In this document: positions 27,128 through 36,214 of the stretch, in pieces
How the letters are laid out: each line of letters begins with the position of its first letter
Numbering within the stretch: position 1 is the first letter of the stretch
Assembly: GCA_039822005.1 (NCBI GenBank)
Contig: JBCBMZ010000004.1
Location: 62,001-126,000 of the forward strand
Length of the DNA: 64,000 bases
Origin: JBCBDX01 sp039822005
Lineage (GTDB): Bacteria; Pseudomonadota; Alphaproteobacteria; Rhizobiales; Rhizobiaceae
Direction: 5' to 3'
Position numbers and translations under genes: made by a program
The notes under the pieces: generated by a model
What the model saw: the letters and a program-made list of their open reading frames with translations, nothing else
What the model was told of the DNA's origin: nothing
Databases searched by the model: none

Positions 27128-28614
27128 CACATCACTCCAACAAGACTTCCATAATAGGCAAGACGATCCAACACCGGCGCATCGCCGAAGGAGTCGTCAA
27201 TCACCTGCAAAAGGGCGAAAAAACCAATCACCTGCACCCGTGGCAACACATCATACCGAAACCATCCATCTTCCGGCTTCGGCTTGATGGCAAGCTGAGA
27301 CCAGATGATGCCGGTCGTCATGATACCCGCATAAAGCGCGTAAGAAACGTAGCGCTCCATGATCATCCAAAAACCTTCAGTGGCCATCAAGGGCAGCACG
27401 TGGATCAGATCAAAAAGTATGTTGCCGATGAATGCCGCGCAAAAGGTGGCAAAAGCCATGCGCAGCTTGGGGCTTGATTTGAAGAAACGGCGGAATGCGG
27501 GATAGAAAAAGAAGTCCACCAGCATCTCTTTGAAATAGAAAAGATAGCGTCCCCAGAACTCCGCGATCGAACGCGACGCCAACGGCCGCACCATACCGCG
27601 TGGTATGTTGAAACCGGCCATCCGGATTGTCGCGACGGTCGCATGAACCGCTGCCCCCATGAAAACAACGACAGCCATAAAATCGACGCCCACAGCGGCC
27701 CAACGCAGGAGGATCGAAGACGCTTCTCCGTTGGCTGTTGCAATAATCAGGGCATCAAGGCGCGGGAACGCCAATTCGCCATAAAGACCGCGGTTGAAAC
27801 CATATTCCCATATAAGGAACAGCGTCAGCGCCCAAACCGCAAGTTTAACCGCTTTGAGACGGGAAACCGCAAGCGCCTCGTCATCTTTGGCCTCAAATTT
27901 GAGGATGTATGTAGGCCCTTTGATTGGCGGCGCAAAACCGGCCCAAAAGGGACGAAGGAACCCGATCTGGGTCGCCAGCGGTGCGGGGTTTTTCGTCCGT
28001 ACATCCATCAAAATATAGCCGAGGAAAAAGCAAGTGGACGCCAGATAGGCAAGCGCGATCCACGCCGCCGCAAATGCCCAACCATCGCGCGGAAGCGCCA
28101 GCGTCAAGGCTGTCAGCGCGGTCATGACCAAAACCATGAACGCAAACGGCTGGTTGGCTGCAAATTCAAAGCGCTTCGTGCGGACATTGACAATCATCGC
28201 ATAGGAAAACGCGATAAAAGCCAGCCCTGTGGCCACAAGCGAAAGGTTTGACAAAATGGCCGAATGCCTGACGCTGAGCGCCGCCTCGAACTGATCGTAA
28301 AAGGGGGCGATTTTGAACGGACGCAGCAGAAAATAGGCCGTGCCGGTCAGGCCAATTATGGCAAGGCGACGGGTCGGAAACCGCATGCAGAGCGCCAGTG
28401 ACACCGCCACCAACGCCACATGATTCATTCGCAAGATAGGCATCGCCGCAAGACAACCCAGCAAAGCCGCGTGCAAAAGGAAAATGCCAGGCCAGGTTTT
28501 CGCAAAAGCGACCATAGCCGGGTTCTTGTCCATCGTGATCCATCGTTTTCGCCAAACGATAGGATTGACCGACCAGTTCGATAGCGACGGCTGCGCAGAA
28601 ACGTCCGTGCTCAT
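27127..28614 (-). CDS. MBOAT/DltB-like polytopic membrane acyltransferase
   Basis: A 495-residue protein with roughly ten or more hydrophobic segments. The most family-like part is SIAEFWGRYLFYFKEML with DFFFYPAFRRFF, matching the S..dFW.R...s....y.Y.P pattern of MBOAT proteins such as DltB and AlgI. A candidate active histidine lies in FDLIHVLPLM; the canonical WHG context is absent, so this is a divergent member. Between the adenylating enzyme (ATGA overlap) and the carrier protein (TGATG overlap), it would hand the carrier-bound group across the membrane to an envelope acceptor. Confidence 0.8.
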   Translation of the reverse strand: MSTDVSAQPSLSNWSVNPIVWRKRWITMDKNPAMVAFAKTWPGIFLLHAALLGCLAAMPILRMNHVALVAVSLALCMRFPTRRLAIIGLTGTAYFLLRPFKIAPFYDQFEAALSVRHSAILSNLSLVATGLAFIAFSYAMIVNVRTKRFEFAANQPFAFMVLVMTALTALTLALPRDGWAFAAAWIALAYLASTCFFLGYILMDVRTKNPAPLATQIGFLRPFWAGFAPPIKGPTYILKFEAKDDEALAVSRLKAVKLAVWALTLFLIWEYGFNRGLYGELAFPRLDALIIATANGEASSILLRWAAVGVDFMAVVVFMGAAVHATVATIRMAGFNIPRGMVRPLASRSIAEFWGRYLFYFKEMLVDFFFYPAFRRFFKSSPKLRMAFATFCAAFIGNILFDLIHVLPLMATEGFWMIMERYVSYALYAGIMTTGIIWSQLAIKPKPEDGWFRYDVLPRVQVIGFFALLQVIDDSFGDAPVLDRLAYYGSLVGVM

Positions 28615-30170
28615 GCCGCAGTTTCCCGCTGCAATGAACGCTCATTGAGCATGGCACGCAAGGCTTTTCGGTCTACCTTCCCATTCGGGCTAAGCGGCAT
28701 GTCCGCGACATTTTCAATCAACGCGGGCACCATATGCGGCGGCAGCAAAGCGCGAAGCCGGTCTTGCATGTGATCGGCGGTGATATCAGGTGCGCTGAAG
28801 AAACACGCCAGACCTTTGACGGTTTCACCTTCCATCGGCCAGGTAACCGTCCCCACCATTGAGGTCCCACTTACTTCACGGAGCTTGGCATCAATCTCCT
28901 CAAGCTCGATCCGGTGACCCTTGAACTTGATTTGATTGTCCATCCGGCCGAGGTGGTGGAAAACACCATCCGCGTCCCGATAACCGCGGTCGCCGGTGAA
29001 ATAGCCGGGTTGACCATCGACCAGCTTGAACACTTTTTCCGTCAAATCAGGCTTACGAAAGTAGCCGGAAGCACATTGTGCGCCAGCCAAAACAATCTCT
29101 CCTGGTGTTGCGTCAACAACTTGAACGCCCTTGTCATCAACGATCTTCATGTTGATGCCGTCGATGGGTTGGCCAATGGCAACAATCCCACGTTCCGGTG
29201 TCACAGGCCCTTCCCCCTTCAAGCGCTGCCTAACCACAGCAACTGTGATCTCGGTGGGGCCATAGAAATTGTCAATCACACTATGGGGTGCTGCGGCGGC
29301 CCATGCTTGCGCCGCTTCAAGCGGTAAGGGTTCTCCGCAAAACCATGTGAGGCGAAGCGTCGGTAACGTGTCGGGCTTCAGGCCACCGGCCTGCCGCATT
29401 AAAGTGATGACCGAAGGCACCGAAAGCCATGTCGTAATCGCATTGGCTCGAATGAAACGAGCGGGCGCCACCAGATCAAGAGGGCGCATAATGTGCAGGC
29501 AGGCACCGCCACGCCAGCATGTAAGCATATTGTGGATCGAAAGATCGAAATTGCTTTCACATGTTTCAGCGGCACGATCCTCAGGCGTCAGCCGATAGTG
29601 CGGTTCGATGGCATCCAGGTAAAGATTGATGGAACGGCCATTGACCATCACGCCCTTGGGCATACCCGTCGTTCCCGAGGTGAAAATGATATAGGCCAAT
29701 TGATCAGGCGCTGTATCAGCGGGCTGATCGGTAGGGGCGACTTCACTAAATTGACCCTTGACGGGCTGAAAGGCACCAGCTTCTTGCGACGGCCCCAAAA
29801 CCAACGGGGGCGCTGCGGCGCGTACGGCAGGACTGAGTTTCTTGGCACCAGCTGCATCAACGACAAGCGCATCCAGTTCAAGTTCTTCAAAAAGGGCGAT
29901 AAGCCGCTCATCGGGAAGCGTAAGGCCGAGCGGTACATAGGTGCCTCCTGCCCACGCGGTCGCAATAAATGCCGTGCAGGTCTCAATAGAACGGGACGCC
30001 AGAACACCAACCCGCCCTTCGCCAAGAACCGGCATGAGTTGCCCTGCAAGGTTTTGAACGCGGCGCTTTAACTGCTCATAGGTCTGCGTCGTTTTTCCAA
30101 CGCTGACCGCCGGGCGATCGGGATACCGCTCCGCTGACGACGCAAAGTGCTTTGCGTAGTTGAAATCCAT
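28611..30170 (-). CDS. Amino-acid/acyl adenylating enzyme, DltA-like
   Basis: A 519-residue ANL-superfamily ligase. Core motifs: YIIFTSGTTGMPKGVMV (P-loop), NFYGPTEITVAV, YFTGDRGYRDADG, the hinge GRMDNQIKFKGHRIE and the final lysine in PLSPNGKVDRKAL. It activates a carboxylic acid, likely an amino acid, with ATP and loads it on the carrier protein two genes downstream. I use ATG 30170, with AAGGGGG upstream, instead of the GTG two codons earlier. D-alanine specificity is not certain. Confidence 0.87.
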   Translation of the reverse strand: MDFNYAKHFASSAERYPDRPAVSVGKTTQTYEQLKRRVQNLAGQLMPVLGEGRVGVLASRSIETCTAFIATAWAGGTYVPLGLTLPDERLIALFEELELDALVVDAAGAKKLSPAVRAAAPPLVLGPSQEAGAFQPVKGQFSEVAPTDQPADTAPDQLAYIIFTSGTTGMPKGVMVNGRSINLYLDAIEPHYRLTPEDRAAETCESNFDLSIHNMLTCWRGGACLHIMRPLDLVAPARFIRANAITTWLSVPSVITLMRQAGGLKPDTLPTLRLTWFCGEPLPLEAAQAWAAAAPHSVIDNFYGPTEITVAVVRQRLKGEGPVTPERGIVAIGQPIDGINMKIVDDKGVQVVDATPGEIVLAGAQCASGYFRKPDLTEKVFKLVDGQPGYFTGDRGYRDADGVFHHLGRMDNQIKFKGHRIELEEIDAKLREVSGTSMVGTVTWPMEGETVKGLACFFSAPDITADHMQDRLRALLPPHMVPALIENVADMPLSPNGKVDRKALRAMLNERSLQRETAA

Positions 30171-30274
30171 GTCCACCCCCTTTGGCGATATGTGAAAATA
30201 CCGAAGGATGCGGAGCGATCAATTTTAAAGGTTCATTAACGCTAACAGCTCAAATTTTCGCAAAAGCCAAAAAA

Positions 30275-30742
30275 TTAGCGGTACTTGGCTGCGGTGATAA
30301 ACTCGCCAAAAGCCTCACACCAGACCAATACCGTATTGTATGCCTCAATGTCAGTATCGGCGGGAAGATTGACGATAAAACCATCAAACGTTTTGATATC
30401 ACCGACCCTTAAAGACTGCCCTATGAGCGCCTCAAATCCTTCTTCGTCCTCAACGAATTCAGGCAACAAATACAGCTTGTAGTCAGGTCCGGGTGCCAAT
30501 GCACCTTCGTGGACCACCTGGCTGGCGGAAACACTAACCGTGCCCTCCCCCCAATGAAGGAAATCACTACCGGCAAGATCGCGGGTGAATTCCACCCGAT
30601 AGGTCGCAGCCTGCGCACTTTCTGCCAAAACCTGCCGGTCCACACTCGGCGGTGCCGTCAAAATTGGCAGAAGATAAACGCCGAGAACGAAACCGACTGC
30701 AAAAACCAAACCATGCGTAATCAATAATATAAACCAGCGCAT
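30275..30742 (-). CDS. Membrane-anchored DM13-domain protein
   Basis: A 155-residue protein with one N-terminal membrane helix (about residues 4-26) and a DM13 domain: FLHWGEGTVSV, LAPGPDYKLYLLP, VGDIKTFDGF and the closing VLVWCEAFGEFI with its conserved cysteine. DM13 domains are thought to be redox or cytochrome-related modules. It lies about 100 bases before the Dlt-like operon on the same strand and 9 bases after the preceding gene's stop, so it links the two groups. Confidence 0.82.
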   Translation of the reverse strand: MRWFILLITHGLVFAVGFVLGVYLLPILTAPPSVDRQVLAESAQAATYRVEFTRDLAGSDFLHWGEGTVSVSASQVVHEGALAPGPDYKLYLLPEFVEDEEGFEALIGQSLRVGDIKTFDGFIVNLPADTDIEAYNTVLVWCEAFGEFITAAKYR

Positions 30743-30751
30743 TTGAGACCC

Positions 30752-31432
30752 CTAGTCACCCGCCACAAAAAACAACCAACGACCATCCGGCGTGATACCG
30801 ACCCGGAAGAAGATGTATGCCCCGAACGATAGCATGTCCTCATAGTCTCCCGCCGTCACCAGCTTGAACAACTCAACGCGTTGCACCTCATTCAGTTGAT
30901 CGAGCGGAAGGGCAAAAAAGTAGGGCCAAATATAAAGCTCTGTGTCGGTACCGGCGTCCACGTGAACATAGCCCGCTTCCAGCACCTCTTGCAGGATCGC
31001 CAATATTTCATGGCCTTCAGCGTCGCCGGATATCGATTTGAGATATTCAATGGGATCGCCTTCAATATCGCCGAAGGATAGGCTCGTTGTGTCAGCACCG
31101 GTGCCAATGAGAGGACGCAATTTTTCAAGGTCGCCAGCCTTGGCGGCATCGATGATGAGTTCGCGCATCCGGCGCACCTGTTGCGGAAGACCATCGAGAT
31201 CGTAGGAAACCTGGACCTCGGTCTCGCCCAAGCCTGTGGGGTTGCGCGACGGATCGACAAAACTGTCCGGCGCCGGGGGCGGCTGCAACGGAAAGTTGGG
31301 ATTATCCAGCGGCGTCGGTACAGGTATTTGGCCGGACGAACCGGGGACGGTATTGTCTTGTGCAACGACCGGCGCAGCCATCACCAGAAAGCACAGGAAC
31401 AAGCAAGCGACAATCCATAACGGGGATATCAT
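30752..31432 (-). CDS. Exported protein of unknown function
   Basis: 226 residues with signal peptide 1-24 (ending PVVA), then a proline-rich linker (about 26-65) and a helical domain including LPQQVRRMRELIIDAAKAGD, which looks like an ankyrin- or Sel1-like start but is not repeated. GGGAGA precedes the ATG. No family recognised with confidence. It is followed closely by the DM13 gene. Confidence 0.65.
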   Translation of the reverse strand: MISPLWIVACLFLCFLVMAAPVVAQDNTVPGSSGQIPVPTPLDNPNFPLQPPPAPDSFVDPSRNPTGLGETEVQVSYDLDGLPQQVRRMRELIIDAAKAGDLEKLRPLIGTGADTTSLSFGDIEGDPIEYLKSISGDAEGHEILAILQEVLEAGYVHVDAGTDTELYIWPYFFALPLDQLNEVQRVELFKLVTAGDYEDMLSFGAYIFFRVGITPDGRWLFFVAGD

Positions 31433-31450
31433 GCCCGCTCTCCCTGATGC

Positions 31451-31714
31451 TTATTGAAGTGTTTTGTAAAGCGTGAAGTCGCCTGACTTAACACGATCCA
31501 TTAATTCTTCCAGGAGGGCAAGAGCGGCATGTTCACCACCTTCTTGGATAGTCTCTTCCAAAACCGTCGTGATGGCAGTCTCTGCCAAAATATCGGTATC
31601 AATCCCTTCCAGCACTCCGTCTGCCCACGCATCATGATAGACTTCACGAGCCGCACTCCGCTTTTCGCGAACGATCGCCTCGTCAATTGCTGTCAATTTT
31701 TGGTTCGTATCCAT
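31451..31714 (-). CDS. Small acidic hypothetical protein
   Basis: 87 residues from ATG 31714 (MDTNQKLTAIDEAI), mostly helical and acidic, with no signal or membrane segment. The frame continues upstream to 31801, but that extension looks non-coding. It ends 18 bases before the exported-protein gene. Function unknown. Confidence 0.5.
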   Translation of the reverse strand: MDTNQKLTAIDEAIVREKRSAAREVYHDAWADGVLEGIDTDILAETAITTVLEETIQEGGEHAALALLEELMDRVKSGDFTLYKTLQ

Positions 31715-31826
31715 AATGAAACGTCTCGGAATGAGCCTAGTTTGTTCATACACAATTAAGTCTTTAGCAGCCCAGACGTAAAAGTAATCCCAAACCATCA
31801 CAAATCGTTAACATGTGGTGAATCCG

Positions 31827-32210
31827 TCACTGTACGTATCTGTTCTCAATTTCAGCCGCCAGCGCCGCGCCCCGAGCCAAAAATTGATCCGCTGCCAACC
31901 GCGCCTGATCGGTACAAGAAACGTAAACACTGGCAAAACTACGGTAGCCACGATTAAAACTTGCGACCAGCCGCGAACGCCGGATCGGATCTGGTCGCTC
32001 TGTGGCGAGCAGGTCAGACATCTCATCACGCCAGCGGTTTGTTTTCTCATCCGCGCACAGGTTTGTCAGATAGTGAACGGAACCCAAAGTTTCGGCCAAC
32101 TCGTTCAGGCCCGGGCCGTAGGGCACGATTTGCGCGTGAGCAGAAAACGGACCCCAGACAAGAAGCGCTGCCAGCAACGGCAATACCAGCGTTTTTCTCA
32201 CCATCACCAT
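31827..32210 (-). CDS. TIGR02301-family exported protein
   Basis: A 127-residue secreted protein with signal peptide 1-26 (ending AHA). The mature part matches the TIGR02301 family typical of Hyphomicrobiales: GSVHYLTNLCA, WRDEMSDLLATE, DPIRRSRLVASFNRGYRSF and SCTDQARL. Two cysteines are conserved. The function of the family is unknown; its presence supports the taxonomic placement. Confidence 0.82.
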   Translation of the reverse strand: MVMVRKTLVLPLLAALLVWGPFSAHAQIVPYGPGLNELAETLGSVHYLTNLCADEKTNRWRDEMSDLLATERPDPIRRSRLVASFNRGYRSFASVYVSCTDQARLAADQFLARGAALAAEIENRYVQ

Positions 32211-32242
32211 AGCCGCGGTTTCTCACGAAAAGTTGGCAGGCG

Positions 32243-33265
32243 CTAGCCCTCCTCGCGACCTACCATAATGACACCGGGATGAAACGCATGGGCGACAAAA
32301 GCGAACGTCACATCATAAGGAACGTCTTCACCATCGCGCTGGACCAAAACTGTACCCACATCACGTCCCTCGGAAATAGCCGATGTATCGAGCGCCGACG
32401 CCTGTCCTGCCGTCCAGGTAAAATCGAAACCATCAACGGAAACCGGGCCTGTCTCGGCAATGTGCGACATGATCACCAAGGTCGGATCGCCACCGGTTTC
32501 GTTGGGAACAATGATCACTCGCTCCATCGGGTTGATGTTTTCGGGCAATTGACCGTCATAAAGAAACGGGCGTGTCGTTGTTGAATCGTAGGCGCGATAT
32601 GGGTTGCGCCCGTAGTCGCGGGCGTTCTCATTGGTTGGCACCAAAACGCGTCCATTTGGGTTTTCAGCTGCAAATTGGCCGTATGATTGCAATCGGGCCG
32701 GTACAAATTTAAGCCTCTGGCCGGTGCGCTCACCAACAATCGCCTCACCGGTGAATTGTTGCCACCAGGTCTCTGTCTGGCGGTCATACATGATCAGGTT
32801 GGAATCTTTCAGCTTGCCAGACACGCCAAAGGTCGGCACGCGACCATCCTCCAAACGCCGTTCAAAGACCGGTGCCGAGTTGCACAATGGGCAATAGGTG
32901 ACCGCAATCGGCACATCACCGACAACATCATTGACAATTTCATGCCAGGTGAGAATGCGCAGTGGATAGGCCCGAGCATCACCATCGATTGTCACACCCA
33001 CAACCGGTTCATTTTCCGGCAAATTATCGACCCCTGGAACAAATTCGAAACGTGGATTATCAATTGACGGAATGCCATCCTTGGGCGGACCGCCCGAAAG
33101 GATGCGCGCCAGATCCACGCTGGTCTTTTCAAAGTCTGTTTTCCAGCCTTCCATGTTCCAGCGGATGGGGTCAGCATGAGCTAACAAACTTGTCCCCAGC
33201 GTCAGAACCGTGGCGACAGCTCCGCAGAAGAGCATTCTTGACAATGATTGGATAGAATACGGCAT
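32243..33265 (-). CDS. DUF3179-family exported protein
   Basis: A 340-residue protein with signal peptide about 10-31. It carries DUF3179 marks: AYPLRILTWHEIVNDVVG, the cysteine pair in VTYCPLCNSAPVFER, FGVSGKLKDSNLIMYDRQTET and WWQQFTGEAI. Members are uncharacterised envelope proteins; the CPLC pair could be redox-active or metal-binding. GGGAGG lies 8 bases before the ATG. Confidence 0.85.
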   Translation of the reverse strand: MPYSIQSLSRMLFCGAVATVLTLGTSLLAHADPIRWNMEGWKTDFEKTSVDLARILSGGPPKDGIPSIDNPRFEFVPGVDNLPENEPVVGVTIDGDARAYPLRILTWHEIVNDVVGDVPIAVTYCPLCNSAPVFERRLEDGRVPTFGVSGKLKDSNLIMYDRQTETWWQQFTGEAIVGERTGQRLKFVPARLQSYGQFAAENPNGRVLVPTNENARDYGRNPYRAYDSTTTRPFLYDGQLPENINPMERVIIVPNETGGDPTLVIMSHIAETGPVSVDGFDFTWTAGQASALDTSAISEGRDVGTVLVQRDGEDVPYDVTFAFVAHAFHPGVIMVGREEG

Positions 33266-33366
33266 TGGCAGCCTCCCGTTCGGCCTTATTTAGCCGTTTG
33301 TGCTCGCCATCCCAATAGTTTGTGCCCACCATCCCAATAAAGGTCGTTCACAAGTTCTTGAACGGC

Positions 33367-33801
33367 TCATGCGCGCCGCGCGAAAACTTCCTCCGCAATT
33401 TCAAGCGTCGTCGATGTGACGTTCAAGGACCGCATCTGCTCGAGGGTGAAAAAGCATGCCTCCGTTGCATCATCACCGGCCTTCGGCAGTACATCGTCAA
33501 CGGTAACCCCGTAACACATCAGCACAAAATGCAAGGTAGTTTGATCGCTGTCGCGCATGATGATTTCGACGGGTCGCAAAAATGAAAGTGTCGCCGCTTC
33601 GATGCTCAAGCCGGTCTCTTCAAAAAGCTCCCTCGCGGCGGCGTCTGCAAGTTTTTCACCTAACTCAACCTTACCGCCTGCAAAGGCCCACATGTCTTTT
33701 GCCGGCGGGCGCCCCCGTTTGACGAGCAAAAACGCGCCGTCTGGTTCACGCGTGGCAGCCACCGAAACCCCGAGGCGGGTAATCTGTCTGATGCGGCTCA
33801 T
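33367..33801 (-). CDS. NUDIX hydrolase
   Basis: A 144-residue NUDIX protein. The Nudix box is complete: G-KVELG-E, then seven residues, RELFEETGL. It hydrolyses a nucleoside diphosphate linked to another moiety; the substrate is unknown (ADP-ribose-like or damaged nucleotides are common). The open frame runs 84 codons further upstream, but ATG 33801 (MSRIRQITRLGVSV) gives the family-size protein. Confidence 0.88.
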   Translation of the reverse strand: MSRIRQITRLGVSVAATREPDGAFLLVKRGRPPAKDMWAFAGGKVELGEKLADAAARELFEETGLSIEAATLSFLRPVEIIMRDSDQTTLHFVLMCYGVTVDDVLPKAGDDATEACFFTLEQMRSLNVTSTTLEIAEEVFARRA

Positions 33802-33891
33802 GACCGTCGGGTAGCATTGCTGGCCAAAGTTGCAACAAGCAAAAATAGCGCTTATGCGTTTTCGTGGAATTGTTCCGGGGGGAACTAGAGT

Positions 33892-34464
33892 ATGCGTATC
33901 TGGATTTTTGCGGGTATCGGGCTGGCGGTAACTTTTGCTCTGTCGTCGTGCGCCACTTTGAATGAAGAACAGTGCCAGGTCACCGATTGGCGCACATTGG
34001 GTCAAACCGACGGTGGCCAAGGACGGCCACAAAGCTACGTCGCTGAGCACCAAAGTGCCTGCTCTCGCTTCGGTATCCCGGTTGACTCCGTAGCTTGGAC
34101 TTCCGGTTGGCAGGAAGGCATCAAAATCTATTGCACACCGAACAACGGGATAACGGTGGGTCAGGCGGGTCGCACCAATTTCAATGCCTGTCCCGCCGAT
34201 CAGGCGGCCGGTTTCAACGAAGCCTATAATGTGGGCAAGAGCGTTTATGATGCGCGCGCAGAGCGCGACAAGCTACAGCGCGAGCTGAACACGTTGATCA
34301 CGGAGCTTTCGGACACCAAACCGGAAGATCTGGCGAAAAAACAGACTGAGATCGAGCTGAAACGCAGCGCGTTGATTCAATCGCAGTTCAGGGTCAGCAG
34401 TGCCGAAAACGCACTTAACCTGTTCCAGACACGATTGGCCCAACAGCAAACACAGGCGCAGTAA
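33892..34464 (+). CDS. DUF2799-family lipoprotein
   Basis: 190 residues with a lipobox (ALSSC, about C20). The DUF2799 pattern follows: VTDWRTLGQTDGGQGR, the conserved ACSRFG and the GWQEGI..YC segment, repeated by GFNEAYNVGKS. A long coiled coil fills residues about 120-185. It is probably anchored to the outer or inner membrane facing the periplasm; function unknown. GGGGGGAA precedes the ATG. Confidence 0.83.
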   Translation: MRIWIFAGIGLAVTFALSSCATLNEEQCQVTDWRTLGQTDGGQGRPQSYVAEHQSACSRFGIPVDSVAWTSGWQEGIKIYCTPNNGITVGQAGRTNFNACPADQAAGFNEAYNVGKSVYDARAERDKLQRELNTLITELSDTKPEDLAKKQTEIELKRSALIQSQFRVSSAENALNLFQTRLAQQQTQAQ

Positions 34465-34503
34465 ATTGATCGACACGCACATCAGCTTTGATATGGGTTG
34501 GTG

Positions 34504-35259
34504 ATGTGTGGTCGCTTCTCTTTAATTCACACGCCGGAAGATGTGGAACAGTTCTTCGCGCTGGCTGGTGTGGACGCGTTTCCGCCGCGCTATAATATAG
34601 CACCTACCCAGCCTGTCCTCGTGGTGACACCGGCGGCCGCGCGGCCGGAAGGATCAAACCTTCCAGACAGGCAGATCCATCTCATGCGGTGGGGCCTGAT
34701 ACCATCGTGGGTTAAGGACCCCAAAGACTTCCCGCTTTTAATCAATGCCCGATCCGAAACCGCAGCGACCAAGAACTCGTTTCGGGCAGCCATGCGGCAC
34801 CGGCGCGGTCTACTGCCCGCTTCCGGCTTTTACGAATGGCAGCGCGACCCGGAGACAAAACATAGCCAAGCCTGGTGGGTACCAACATCCAGCGGCGCGA
34901 TTGCCGCATTCGCCGCGCTATTTGAGACTTACATCTCAAAAGATGGCAGCGAGATCGACACGGTGGCCATTTTGACGACAGAAGCCGAACCGCCCTTTTC
35001 TGAAATCCACAACCGCATTCCGGTAACAATCCAGCCGACTGATTTTGACCGCTGGTTGGACGTGAAAAACAACGAGCCGAAGCATGTTTCCGACCTGCTG
35101 GTTCCACCACAAGCAGACTTTTTTGAACCAGTTCCCGTCTCCGACCTTGTCAACAAGGTTTCCAATAGCGGGTCCGAAGTCCAAGAGCGCGTAAGACCCA
35201 AAAAACTGCACCACTCTGAGCCAGCAACCGTAGAACCAGACCAACCTTCGCTTTTTTAA
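34504..35259 (+). CDS. SRAP-family DNA-abasic-site crosslinking protein (YedK/HMCES)
   Basis: A 251-residue SOS-response-associated protein. After Met removal the catalytic Cys2 (MCGRFS) would bond covalently to abasic sites in single-stranded DNA. Other family residues: NIAPTQPV (N), GLIPSW, INARSET, PASGFYEW with the catalytic glutamate, and TEAEPPFSEIHNRIPV with the histidine. The in-frame TTG and GTG two codons upstream would bury the cysteine, so ATG 34504 is used. It is 5 bases from the exporter gene. Confidence 0.93.
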   Translation: MCGRFSLIHTPEDVEQFFALAGVDAFPPRYNIAPTQPVLVVTPAAARPEGSNLPDRQIHLMRWGLIPSWVKDPKDFPLLINARSETAATKNSFRAAMRHRRGLLPASGFYEWQRDPETKHSQAWWVPTSSGAIAAFAALFETYISKDGSEIDTVAILTTEAEPPFSEIHNRIPVTIQPTDFDRWLDVKNNEPKHVSDLLVPPQADFFEPVPVSDLVNKVSNSGSEVQERVRPKKLHHSEPATVEPDQPSLF

Positions 35260-35264
35260 ACCAG

Positions 35265-35885
35265 ATGCCTTCTACCCTATCCGTTTCTATCGCCGGCTTT
35301 TTACTAGGTGCGTCGCTAATCATTGCCATCGGCGCGCAAAATGCCTTCATCCTTCGTTTGGGGTTGGCACGCCAACACGTTTTTGTTTGTTGTCTGATTT
35401 GCGCGCTGTCTGACGCATTGCTCATCATTGCCGGCGTCGCCGGTCTTGGCACGCTGATATCCGGCAACAGTTTTTTTCTGAGCCTGGCAAAATGGGGAGG
35501 CATCGCATTTTTGACCGCCTATGCACTGTTTGCATTTCATCGGGCGACCAAACCGCAGACGTTGGATGCCGAAAAAAGCACACCTGACGTGGGCACACTA
35601 AGGCTGGCGGTCGGAACATGCCTGGCACTTACCTTCCTCAACCCGCATGTTTACCTGGACACGGTGATCCTGCTTGGGTCCATCTCCACAAGATATGAGC
35701 CCGATGTCCGGCCCCTTTTTGCAACTGGCGCCGTGGTTGCGTCATTTGTCTGGTTTTTCAGCCTCGGCTATGGCGCGCGCCTGCTGCAGCCGCTCTTTGC
35801 CAAGCCGGTCTCCTGGCGTGTGCTCGATGTCGGTATCGGCTGTGTGATGCTCGCTATCGCCTGGTCGCTGCTAAATACACATTAA
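35265..35885 (+). CDS. LysE/ArgO-type amino-acid exporter
   Basis: A 206-residue inner-membrane protein with six hydrophobic segments. The N-terminal GAQNAFILRLGL and the CLICALSDALLI helix are the LysE-family marks, and FLNPHVYLDTV is the typical mid-protein loop. It likely exports lysine or arginine. It follows the SRAP gene with a 5-base gap. Confidence 0.9.
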   Translation: MPSTLSVSIAGFLLGASLIIAIGAQNAFILRLGLARQHVFVCCLICALSDALLIIAGVAGLGTLISGNSFFLSLAKWGGIAFLTAYALFAFHRATKPQTLDAEKSTPDVGTLRLAVGTCLALTFLNPHVYLDTVILLGSISTRYEPDVRPLFATGAVVASFVWFFSLGYGARLLQPLFAKPVSWRVLDVGIGCVMLAIAWSLLNTH

Positions 35886-35890
35886 TGACC

Positions 35891-35977
35891 GGGTATCGCC
35901 GTTTCCACACCTGGTCCTTGCGTGGAAACAGCCTGGCACCGTAGCTGATGGGGCACATGAACTACGGTGCGATACCC
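35891..35977. ncRNA. Candidate structured RNA: multi-stem junction before cysS
   Basis: A closing helix GGGTATCGC (35891-35899) with GCGATACCC (35969-35977) encloses two hairpins: GTTTCCAC/GTGGAAAC (35901-35908, 35922-35929) and ACCGTAG/CTACGGT (35938-35944, 35962-35968). A small fourth stem TCTGC/GCAGA follows just downstream. All stems are perfect. I cannot match it to a known riboswitch or sRNA family. It starts 6 bases after the exporter stop and lies about 240 bases before cysS. The rest of the 330-base gap shows no gene. Confidence 0.45.
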
Positions 35978-36214
35978 AGATCTGCATGACGCAGACCATT
36001 ATTGCGTAAAGTGTTTGATGAGCTCTGCGCAACTAGAAAAATGGCCCAGCAACAATTCGTCGCGATTTTCGATTAGGAGTTGTGCGGCCAAACCAAATTC
36101 AACCATGCAAGCAAAGCCCTTAAGCCATTAGTCCATGAAACTTTTGCCAAAAGGTTGCGGGACCATAGAAGACGTGCGACTCGCATCTTCCGGTTGAAAC
36201 AAAGAGAATTGCCG

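Noticed and set aside
27643..28251. 202-codon forward frame inside the MBOAT-like gene
   Set aside because: Antisense shadow: very basic, repetitive translation and no start signal. The reverse-strand frame has coherent membrane helices and operon overlaps.
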